Shown piece after piece: positions 1 to 5,333 of a stretch of DNA of 9,448 bases (positions are counted from its first letter, which is position 1; every line of letters starts with the position of its first letter). The stretch is from NCBI GenBank assembly GCA_028875135.1, contig JAPPFQ010000065.1, positions 1 to 9,448 of the forward strand, written 5' to 3'. Origin of the DNA: Acidobacteriota bacterium. GTDB lineage: Bacteria; Acidobacteriota; Terriglobia; Versatilivoradales; Versatilivoraceae. A program made the position numbers and the translations under genes. The notes under the pieces are model-generated. The model was not told where the DNA came from. It did not search any database and was given only the letters and a program-made list of their open reading frames with translations.

Positions 1-1
1 C

Positions 2-190
2 TCTTCGACCGAGCAGCGCCTGATCTATACTACCAATGGAGAGATATCGCCGCTCCCATCATCCCTACCTCCGCTATAATCCGCTTCGGACTCGTCCGAA
101 GCCTTCAGGGGTGGGGTTCGACGGTTCTACGAGGTATACCGTCCCGACCCTGCTCGTTGGCTCGACTGGCGAACACGGGGGCCAAAATGA
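2..190 (+). pseudogene. C-terminal remnant of a DUF4258-type toxin, interrupted by a stop
   Basis: Read in the frame starting at base 2, positions 131-190 encode EVYRPDPARWLDWRTRGPK followed by TGA. This matches the characteristic end of DUF4258 proteins that precede YgiT-type zinc-finger antitoxins (…TVYRPDPxxWxDWRxR…). The stop TGA (188-190) overlaps the ATG (187-189) of the zinc-finger gene, the usual tight coupling of this toxin-antitoxin pair. Further upstream the same frame is open from the window edge (…EQRLIYTTNGEIS…) but is cut by TAA at 77-79. No ATG, GTG or TTG lies between that stop and the conserved tail. The toxin therefore appears broken, either by the nonsense codon or by a larger rearrangement that put a hairpin at 83-102. 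The 5' end is outside the window, so overall length is unknown. The C-terminal motif is convincing; whether bases 2-76 belong to the same gene is less sure. A sequencing error at the stop is possible. Confidence 0.5.
75..102 (+). promoter_or_regulatory. TATAAT followed by a perfect 8-bp stem-loop
   Basis: TATAAT lies at 75-80. Immediately after it GCTTCGGA (83-90) and TCCGAAGC (95-102) form a perfect 8-bp inverted repeat around a four-base CTCG loop. A start from this -10 would fall inside the dyad, so the dyad could be an operator or a 5' hairpin for the antitoxin gene that starts at 187. No good -35 box is visible about 17 bases upstream and no T-run follows, so an intrinsic terminator on the plus strand is unlikely. 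The hairpin is seen directly; its role is inferred. Confidence 0.35.
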
Positions 191-432
191 TGCCATTCAA
201 CGCATGTCCTGTGTGCGGCGGTGAAATGGTTCGGAAAAAAGTGGAGAAACTGCTACGCGGGGGCGTCAATCTCGCGTCGGTAACTGTCGGGACCGAAGTC
301 TGTCTCCGGTGCGGAGAACGGTTGTACTCGAAAGAAGTGGTCAGCCGCTTTGAGCAAATCCGCCGCAAACTAGCCAGCCAGGAAGTGTCAGAATTCCAGA
401 CTTTAGGGCAATCATTCCACGCTTCCCTCTGA
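187..432 (+). CDS. YgiT-type (MqsA N-terminal-like) zinc-finger antitoxin
   Basis: This 81-residue protein carries two CxxC pairs (C7/C10 in ACPVCGG and C39/C42 in EVCLRCGE) that would bind one zinc ion, followed by a basic helical stretch (SRFEQIRRKL). This is the layout of YgiT-type zinc-finger antitoxins, related to the N-terminal half of MqsA, which neutralise a small RNase-like toxin encoded just upstream. The ATG at 187 is chosen because it overlaps the stop of the DUF4258-like remnant (ATGA) and has a GGGGG stretch at 177-181. An in-frame TTG at 157 would add ten residues unlike the family, and ATG 190 is an equally good start one codon later. There is no C-terminal HTH domain as in full MqsA, so DNA binding is not evident. 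Since the toxin looks inactivated, this may be an orphan antitoxin kept after toxin loss. Confidence 0.85.
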   Translation: MMPFNACPVCGGEMVRKKVEKLLRGGVNLASVTVGTEVCLRCGERLYSKEVVSRFEQIRRKLASQEVSEFQTLGQSFHASL

Positions 433-684
433 CCAGCCACGACGCAGGCCGGGAGATGCATCTTGGGACTTGGCTTTGAACACACACCCCTCACCAGCAA
501 AGACCCAAGCCACCTGCTGAACACATAACCCGTAGTCTGGCCAGAAGACGAGGTCGCCTTCCGCCACATTTGCACCCGCGACCGTATGCTCGTCTCCATC
601 AACGCCCTCGCCGACGGAAATCCGCAGACGCACGTTGCGATTCAAGGACTTGCGCATGTGCAAGGACGAGAGGAGCAGTTTGGA
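433..684. other. Gene-poor spacer between the two toxin-antitoxin loci
   Basis: No recognisable gene, RNA or insertion sequence was found in this stretch. It contains a 10-base perfect palindrome (AGATGCATCT, 454-463) and an imperfect inverted repeat (CTTGGG…CTTTG at 462-478 against CAAAGACCCAAG at 498-509). Short open frames exist on both strands (for example 586-825 on plus, 415-657 on minus), but none resembles a known family and none has a convincing ribosome binding site. Confidence 0.4.
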
Positions 685-728
685 TTGCCCAATGGGCGGC
701 AAAGACGCTATTTTGTAGCGACCTACAA
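685..728 (+). promoter_or_regulatory. Candidate promoter with two dyads upstream of the MNT/HEPN operon
   Basis: A possible promoter has -35 TTGCCC (685-690), an 18-base spacer and -10 TATTTT (709-714). It is overlaid by two inverted repeats. One is TTGCC…GGCAA (685-689/698-702), with GCCC-AAT-GGGC nested inside. The other is a perfect TTGTAG-CGAC-CTACAA (713-728) at the predicted transcription start. A further TTTGTA copy occurs at 735-740, just before the Shine-Dalgarno. The arrangement suits autorepression by the antitoxin or the toxin-antitoxin complex, as in many such operons. The repeats are seen directly; the promoter and operator roles are inferred. Confidence 0.35.
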
Positions 729-751
729 GAAACGATTTGTAAGAGGAACCT

Positions 752-1096
752 ATGAATGCTATGGAAGCCCATATCGACAAAACCACTATCCGGGCCATAG
801 CGCAATTGATTGTCGAACGCTTTGATCCGGAACAGGTGATTCTCTTCGGCAGCCAGGCTCGCGGAGAGGTCGGAGAGCACAGCGATGTGGACCTGCTGGT
901 CGTGCTTCGTGCGGATGCGGGACGGCCACAGCGCGGCAATCCGATCCGTCGGGCGATAGCCGAGCGCTTCGTACTGCCCGTCGATGTGATTGTTCGCTCC
1001 CCGGAAGTCCTCGCCGAGCGGCGCAATGACCCCTATTCCTTGATCCACAAGGCGCTGGAAGAGGGAGAAGTGTTGTATGAGCGACAGGTGGCCTGA
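752..1096 (+). CDS. MNT-domain nucleotidyltransferase antitoxin (HEPN/MNT toxin-antitoxin)
   Basis: This 114-residue minimal nucleotidyltransferase of the DNA polymerase beta superfamily carries the exact GSx10DxD signature (G33-S34 … D45-V-D47, in FGSQARG…SDVDLLVV), plus the third metal-binding acid D78 in PVDVIV. Family members act as antitoxins to HEPN ribonucleases. Characterised MntA enzymes transfer AMP groups onto a tyrosine of the toxin, so this protein probably silences the downstream HEPN protein by AMPylation, complex formation or both. The start at 752 is supported by AGAGG (742-746) at good spacing; ATG at 761 is in frame but lies too far from it. The 3' end overlaps the HEPN gene by 20 bases, so the two are almost certainly translationally coupled. 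All catalytic residues are present and the length is normal, so it looks functional. Confidence 0.93.
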   Translation: MNAMEAHIDKTTIRAIAQLIVERFDPEQVILFGSQARGEVGEHSDVDLLVVLRADAGRPQRGNPIRRAIAERFVLPVDVIVRSPEVLAERRNDPYSLIHKALEEGEVLYERQVA

Positions 1097-1469
1097 ACGG
1101 GACTGGTTCGAGAAGGCGGATCAGGATCTGGAGTTAGCTCGTCGGGCGTTGGGCCCAGGAAAACCCTTGCCGGAGATGGCCTGCTATCACGCCCAGCAAT
1201 GCGCCGAGAAATATTTGAAGGGTTACTTGATCGCTCACTCGGCACGCTTCCGCTTCGTGCACGATCTCGTATATCTCACACAGCTCTGCACGGCACGAGA
1301 ACCAGCCTTTGAGGAACTGATGTCAGCTGCCGAAATCTTGGGCGAGTATGGGACGACAGTGCGCTATCCGATGGAAGGCTCAGAAGAGCCCGACATGGAA
1401 GCAGCCAGGGAGGCCATCCGACTCGCCGAACAAGTTGCTGCTTTAGTCGTGCGGAAAAGTCGAAAATAA
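1077..1469 (+). CDS. HEPN-domain ribonuclease toxin
   Basis: This 130-residue all-helical HEPN protein has the family block YHAQQCAEKYLKGYL (residues 37-51), where the H-x-QQ-x-x-EK-x-LK pattern is diagnostic. The Rx4H RNase motif follows (R57-FRFV-H62, then D63-L64). HEPN toxins dimerise so that two Rx4H motifs form a metal-independent RNase site. The ATG lies inside the end of the MNT antitoxin gene (20-base overlap), giving an antitoxin-first operon and coupled synthesis. In the best-studied HepT proteins the motif is Rx4HxY and the tyrosine is AMPylated by MNT. Here that position is L64, and the nearest tyrosines are Y66, Y50, Y46 and Y37, so the modification site, if any, differs. The gene is intact and of normal length for the PF05168-type HEPN family. 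Confidence 0.92.
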   Translation: MSDRWPERDWFEKADQDLELARRALGPGKPLPEMACYHAQQCAEKYLKGYLIAHSARFRFVHDLVYLTQLCTAREPAFEELMSAAEILGEYGTTVRYPMEGSEEPDMEAAREAIRLAEQVAALVVRKSRK

Positions 1470-1770
1470 GATCAACTTTCCGGTCAGATGGGATGAGGGG
1501 CGTGTCCTCTGGAGGCGATTGAATCCGACGGTGCCGAACTGGAAACCGAACTCGTCCCGATGCCACTTGAGGGAGGTGGATGAGCACAGACGTTGCAGAG
1601 ATTTCGTGCCGTTAATCAATTGAAGTGAGCGGGAAAGCTTGTGGAGGAAATATCTTCTTGTAGTTTGGAGCGATGCAGAAATGGACGCCCTTTCAGAATG
1701 CAAACGCTAACCCAAAATCGGTGAAGGTGAGCCCGCCGCCCGGTGTCCTGAGCAATCCAGCCCTTTCCCA
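1470..1770. other. Spacer between the toxin-antitoxin island and the protease gene
   Basis: These roughly 300 bases hold no gene I can recognise. Open frames on both strands are short and lack family features or Shine-Dalgarno sequences. The composition is closer to the A+T-richer toxin-antitoxin side than to the protease side. No terminator with a T-run was seen after either the HEPN gene or the protease gene, and no transposon ends were recognised. It probably contains the boundary between acquired and resident DNA. Confidence 0.4.
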
Positions 1771-2745
1771 TTACCGGAAAAACCCCCGCCAGGCGACGTC
1801 CACCAGGGTGTGGAGCAGGGCCGGGGCCATCAGGTTGCGGGTGCTGGCGTAGGCCCGGCCGTAGACCAGTCCGGCCAGGGTGGCCAGCAGGAAGTAGCGC
1901 CAGTCGGGGCTGGGGCCGTTGTTGAGGTGGGCGGCGCCGAAGATGAGCGAGGCCACCGCCAGGGCCAGGGCGGGGCGGCCGATGGCTTTTTCCAGGAGGT
2001 TCTGAATGATGCCCCGGAACAGCAGTTCCTCGGGAATGCCGATGAAAATGAAGATTCCCAGCGCCATCGCCAGGAGGGCGCCGGGAGAGGCAAACTTCTC
2101 GGCGGGCTGGAGGAACCCGGTCAGGAGACCCAGCCCAATGGCCACCGGGGCGTACAGCGCGAAATACCCCGCGGCCACCCGCCAATCCACCGCCCGCCAA
2201 CGCCAGCGATAGCCCACCCCGCCCAGGCCCTGCAGGCAGACCACGCAAAACACACCCAGACAGGTCCCGACCAGCGCGCTCATTCCATAAGCCAAGCCTC
2301 CTTCGGGCCAGGTCCAGACTCCCTTCATCAGGCCGAAGTCGAGGGGCAGCCACAGCACCAGGGCCACCAGCCACTCCTGCCAGTGCAACCGATTGGAGAG
2401 CCTTCGGGTCAACAGGACAATCAGAATAGGGACCAACATATAGAGGGCGAGCGTGAGACGCGGCACGACTCGCAGGTTGTCGGTGGCCAAGCCGTAAATG
2501 GAGTAGGGAATCCAGAGAACGGGCACAGCGGCCAGCATCCGGCCGGCGCTCCTGCCAAACCAGTCCCCGAGAGCTTTTTGAAGGGGTGGGTAACCCAAGA
2601 GCAGAAAGAGGAAGAAGTAGCTGTTCAGGCAGAGGGCCGCCAGTCCGGTTCTCAGGTCGATAGCGACCTGCCCGCCGGAGAGTCCCCAGGCCAGCAGGTT
2701 GATGCCTATCAAGATGAGACAGATCGTCAGGACCGGTAGCTTCAT
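1771..2745 (-). CDS. CPBP-family (CAAX/Rce1-type) intramembrane glutamic protease
   Basis: This 324-residue polytopic membrane protein has the three CPBP/ABI motifs near its C-terminus: E239-E240-LLF-R244 (EExxxR, in PEELLFRG), F269-xxx-H273 (FGAAH) and H312-TLV-D316 (HxxxB). In Rce1-type enzymes the glutamates and histidines form the intramembrane active site. Bacterial members cleave or bind membrane peptides in varied processes, so the substrate cannot be predicted. Several hydrophobic segments precede the motifs, roughly residues 5-22, 37-50, 69-85, 96-112, 126-140, 155-172, 193-210 and 223-237. The start at 2745 (MKLPVLTICL) puts a membrane helix at the N-terminus and has GAAGAG about ten bases upstream. 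The frame stays open well beyond this, but the extra residues are polar, proline/arginine-rich and run into the divergent gene, so they are excluded. It is transcribed divergently from the phosphodiesterase cluster. Confidence 0.9.
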   Translation of the reverse strand: MKLPVLTICLILIGINLLAWGLSGGQVAIDLRTGLAALCLNSYFFLFLLLGYPPLQKALGDWFGRSAGRMLAAVPVLWIPYSIYGLATDNLRVVPRLTLALYMLVPILIVLLTRRLSNRLHWQEWLVALVLWLPLDFGLMKGVWTWPEGGLAYGMSALVGTCLGVFCVVCLQGLGGVGYRWRWRAVDWRVAAGYFALYAPVAIGLGLLTGFLQPAEKFASPGALLAMALGIFIFIGIPEELLFRGIIQNLLEKAIGRPALALAVASLIFGAAHLNNGPSPDWRYFLLATLAGLVYGRAYASTRNLMAPALLHTLVDVAWRGFFR

Positions 2746-2868
2746 CGATTGAGCGCTCTTCGAACCGTGCCGGGTCGTTGACGGGTTGCCAACCGCCCCC
2801 TTGACCGCTTCGGCCGTCCTCGGGCCGGGGTTCCCGGACGCCAAAATCGATGGGACCCAAGGAGGTTG
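2746..2868. promoter_or_regulatory. Divergent intergenic region between the protease and phosphodiesterase genes
   Basis: Both divergent transcription units must start in this region. TTGACG (2778-2783) and TTGACC (2801-2806) could be plus-strand -35 boxes, but no convincing -10 follows at proper spacing. A dyad GGTTG-C-CAACC (2784-2794) and a G+C-rich stem CGGCC/GGCCG (around 2811-2827) are present. A strong AGGAGG (2860-2865) ends the region. No operator can be assigned. Confidence 0.3.
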
Positions 2869-2919
2869 ATGTATTATGCCCTGACTTCGAGAGGGGAGGC
2901 AGCGGCTTTTCTTCAATGA
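2869..2919 (+). CDS. Possible 16-codon leader ORF coupled to the phosphodiesterase
   Basis: An ATG at 2869 directly follows the strong Shine-Dalgarno AGGAGG (2860-2865; only three bases of spacing). It opens a short frame, MYYALTSRGEAAAFLQ, whose TGA (2917-2919) overlaps the ATG (2916-2918) of the phosphodiesterase gene as ATGA. The main gene's own nearest Shine-Dalgarno-like run (GGGGAGG, 2893-2899) is 16 bases from its ATG, which is far, so ribosomes ending the leader could re-initiate there. The strong Shine-Dalgarno and stop-start overlap are seen directly. Leader function is inference, and chance is quite possible because the spacing is tight. Confidence 0.25.
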   Translation: MYYALTSRGEAAAFLQ

Positions 2920-5021
2920 CCCGGAAACCCAAATCCCTGTGGCCGACCATCGCCTGGGCCCTGATCCTGGGGACCGCCTGTCCCCTGTCCCTGCAGGCCT
3001 ACATTGGACCGGGGGCGGGATTCGCCTTCGTTTCTTCCTTTCTGGTGCTGCTGCTGGCCGTCCTGCTGGCGGGCTTTTCACTCCTCTCCTGGCCGCTGCG
3101 GCTCCTGGCGGGCCTCTTCCTCAAGCGCAAGGGAAGGGGCCGGAAAAAGACCGACGTTTCCAGGGTGGTGGTGGTGGGTTTCGACGGCATGGACCCCAAG
3201 CTGGCCGAGGGCTTCATGAAGGAAGGTCTGCTCCCCAACTTCCGGAGGCTGAAGGAGCGGGGCGACTTCACCGCACTGGCCACCAGCGAGCCGGCCATTT
3301 CCCCGGTGGCCTGGTCCACCTTCTCCACCGGAGTGGACGCCTCCTACCACAACATCTACGACTTCCTCACCCGGGACCCCTGCACCTACGCCCCCATCCT
3401 GTCCTCGGCGCAGATAAGCGCAGCCTCCCGGGTGTTCTCGGTGGGCAAGTACCTGATCCCCCTGGGAAAGCCCCGGGCCAGCCTGAAACAGAAGAGCAAG
3501 CCTTTCTGGAAGATTCTGGGCGAACAGGGCATCTTCAGCTCCATCATTCGAGTCCCGGTCACCTTCCCGCCGGAGAAGTTCCACGGAGTGCTGCTTTCCG
3601 GCATGTGCACCCCCGACCTGAAGGGCTCTCAGGGGACCTTCTCGCTTTACACCAGCAACGGCGATCCCTCCGGATCGGCGGTCGGAGGCACACGGTACCC
3701 GGTCTCCGTCAGCGACAACCGAATCCGGACCGAGCTGCATGGGCCCGAGAACCCGCTGCTTCGCGATGGGGGAGAGTTGACTATGCCCATGGAAATCCGG
3801 CTGGACGCCTCCCGGGACCGGGTTCGCATCACCGTCTCCGACCAGGAGTTCGAGCTGCAACCGGGCAATTACTCTCCCTGGATTCGGGTGGTCTTTCGGC
3901 CCGGGCTGGGAATGAAGATCCACGGCATCTGCCTCTTCCACCTGAATCGAACCTCTCCCCACTTCGAGCTCTACGTCTCCCCGGTTCACATCGATCCGGA
4001 ACACCCCAGCCTGCCGATCTCGCACCCCTTCATCTACTCCGTCTACCTGGCCAAGTTGATCGAGCCCTACGGCACCCTGGGGTTGGCGGAAGACACCTGG
4101 GCTCTCAACGAGGGGGCGATCGACGAAGAGGCCTTCCTCAAGCAGGCCTACCTGCTATACGACGAGCGGGAGAAGATGTTTTTCAAGGTCCTGGAGCGCA
4201 CCCCCGAAGGAGTCTGCGCCTGCGTCTTCGACACCACCGACCGGGTTCAGCACATGTTCTTCAGGTGCCTGGACCCCGATCACCCCTCCAACCGCGGCAA
4301 GGAAACCGAGAAGTACCGGCACGTGATCCGGGACCTCTACATTCGAACCGATCGCCTGTTGGGGCGGCTGCTCCAGGTCATCGACGACAAGACCCTGCTG
4401 CTGGTCATCTCCGACCACGGGTTCACCCAGTTCAAGCGGGGTCTCAACCTGAATGCCTGGCTGCGGGACAACGGCTATCTCTTCCTCAAGGAGGGCCTCT
4501 CCGAGAGTGGCGATTGGCTGCAGGGCGTCGACTGGGATCGAACCCGGGCCTTTGCCCTGGGACTGACCGGGGTGTTCATCAACCGCAAGGGACGCGAAGC
4601 CAGGGGAATCGTGGAGGAGGGAGCGCCGCTGGCGGCCTTGAGAAGGGAAATCTCCCGGAAACTGACAGGACTGGTCGATCCCAAGACGGGCCTAACCGCC
4701 ATTCGGGGGGTGGTTGAAACCGAAAGTGCCTTTACCGGCCCATACACCTATGACGCCCCCGATCTGCTGGTAAGATACAATGCCGGCTATCGGACCTCGT
4801 GGGCCGGCGCCACGGGACGAGTCACCCCGTCGCAGTTCGAGGACAACACCCGGCACTGGAGCGGCGACCACTGCGTGGACCCGGTCCTGGTCCCCGGTGT
4901 CCTCTTCAGCAATCGAAGGATCGGGCAGGAAAACCCCGGGCTGACCGACATCGCCCCCACCGTGCTCAAGGCGCTGGGAGTGGAGCAGCCGGCCCACATG
5001 AAGGGACGCCCCCTGATTTAA
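2916..5021 (+). CDS. Membrane-anchored alkaline-phosphatase-superfamily phosphodiesterase, type I PDE/NPP-like
   Basis: This 701-residue enzyme of the type I phosphodiesterase/nucleotide pyrophosphatase branch should hydrolyse or transfer a phosphate ester using two metals. The N-terminus has a signal-like helix (about 8-27, ending SLQA), the motif YIGPGAG (29-35), a second long hydrophobic helix (36-70) and a very basic stretch (KRKGRGRKK). The catalytic domain starts at VVVVGFDGMD (metal ligand D90). It has the probable nucleophile S129 (AISPVAW), D439/D442 with H446 (FDTTDRVQH), D500-H501 (ISDHGF) and H652 (SGDH), a complete set. An insertion of about 200 residues between nucleophile and second metal site is partly beta-rich. 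ATG 2916 is chosen over ATG 2850 because the latter prepends 22 polar residues to the signal-like helix and has no Shine-Dalgarno. Basic residues on both sides of the hairpin put the catalytic domain in the cytoplasm. It is first in a four-gene cluster with a paralogue three genes downstream; its substrate is unknown. Confidence 0.9.
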   Translation: MTRKPKSLWPTIAWALILGTACPLSLQAYIGPGAGFAFVSSFLVLLLAVLLAGFSLLSWPLRLLAGLFLKRKGRGRKKTDVSRVVVVGFDGMDPKLAEGFMKEGLLPNFRRLKERGDFTALATSEPAISPVAWSTFSTGVDASYHNIYDFLTRDPCTYAPILSSAQISAASRVFSVGKYLIPLGKPRASLKQKSKPFWKILGEQGIFSSIIRVPVTFPPEKFHGVLLSGMCTPDLKGSQGTFSLYTSNGDPSGSAVGGTRYPVSVSDNRIRTELHGPENPLLRDGGELTMPMEIRLDASRDRVRITVSDQEFELQPGNYSPWIRVVFRPGLGMKIHGICLFHLNRTSPHFELYVSPVHIDPEHPSLPISHPFIYSVYLAKLIEPYGTLGLAEDTWALNEGAIDEEAFLKQAYLLYDEREKMFFKVLERTPEGVCACVFDTTDRVQHMFFRCLDPDHPSNRGKETEKYRHVIRDLYIRTDRLLGRLLQVIDDKTLLLVISDHGFTQFKRGLNLNAWLRDNGYLFLKEGLSESGDWLQGVDWDRTRAFALGLTGVFINRKGREARGIVEEGAPLAALRREISRKLTGLVDPKTGLTAIRGVVETESAFTGPYTYDAPDLLVRYNAGYRTSWAGATGRVTPSQFEDNTRHWSGDHCVDPVLVPGVLFSNRRIGQENPGLTDIAPTVLKALGVEQPAHMKGRPLI

Positions 5022-5072
5022 TCTTCCGGAGGCGGCCGGCCCGGTCGCGTCCCAACGCATGGAGAGAATGTC

Positions 5073-5279
5073 ATGTTTGGCAGCAGGATCAAGCTGGACG
5101 GCGAGTTGCTGAGCCGATGCCGCACGCAGGCGGAACAGCTCGGCTACAGCTCGGTCGAGGAGTTCGTCACCCACGTCCTCGAAAGGGAGTTGAGGTCCAT
5201 GGAGGGAACCGGGGGCGAGTCCGCGGCAGATGATGAGGAGATCGCCAACCGCCTGAAGGGGCTCGGATACATCGAATAG
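5073..5279 (+). CDS. Small ribbon-helix-helix-like protein with C-terminal LGY tail
   Basis: This 68-residue protein starts with a short strand (RIKLD, residues 5-9). Two predicted helices follow (about 10-24 and 26-42), joined by GYSSVEEF, which is the ribbon-helix-helix (CopG/Arc-like) pattern. An acidic linker leads to the ending IANRLKGLGYIE. The final RLxxLGY(I/L) tail resembles the extreme C-terminus of many bacterial sulfatases and alkaline-phosphatase-fold proteins, an unusual feature on an RHH fold. GGAG (5061-5064) lies eight bases before the ATG. The gene sits 51 bases after the first phosphodiesterase and 54 before the membrane protein, clearly in the same transcription unit. No toxin gene accompanies it, so a stand-alone antitoxin is unlikely. 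A cluster regulator, or an adaptor that binds the enzymes through the tail, is more plausible. The fold call is from pattern only. Confidence 0.72.
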   Translation: MFGSRIKLDGELLSRCRTQAEQLGYSSVEEFVTHVLERELRSMEGTGGESAADDEEIANRLKGLGYIE

Positions 5280-5333
5280 TCCGACTCCCGCCGGCCTGGC
5301 TCGATCCGAAGCGTTACCTCAACCCGACCGACC

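Noticed and set aside
36..224. Plus-strand 62-codon frame at the start
   Set aside because: A different frame of the same DNA gives the DUF4258-like tail, and this one has no family features.
462..509. Imperfect inverted repeat in the spacer
   Set aside because: The arms are unequal (a six-base versus a one-base bulge) with a long loop and no T-run; chance is likely.
415..657. Minus-strand frame of 81 codons (MRKSLNRNVRLRIS…)
   Set aside because: The translation looks less random than typical shadows, but there is no family match I know, no Shine-Dalgarno and no partner. It is left unannotated.
586..825. Plus-strand 79-codon frame running into the MNT gene
   Set aside because: It overlaps the promoter/operator-like region and the start of a certain gene in another frame, and has no recognisable motif.
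1810..2739. Long plus-strand open frame of about 309 codons
   Set aside because: It lies opposite the CPBP protease gene. The translation is rich in G, Q, H and P with no domain, as expected for the antisense of a G+C-rich membrane protein gene.
2850..2915. Upstream ATG of the phosphodiesterase at 2850
   Set aside because: It has no Shine-Dalgarno and would add 22 polar residues in front of a signal-like helix.
2746..3081. N-terminal extension of the protease frame (112 residues)
   Set aside because: It overlaps the divergent phosphodiesterase, is proline/arginine-rich without structure, and lies before a clear membrane-helix start at 2745.
2939..4717. 592-codon plus-strand frame overlapping the phosphodiesterase
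   Set aside because: It is an out-of-frame shadow of a G+C-rich gene with low-complexity R/G/P/H content and no motifs.
5073..5279. RHH protein as a type II antitoxin
   Set aside because: No small toxin gene is adjacent; the neighbours are an enzyme and a membrane protein.
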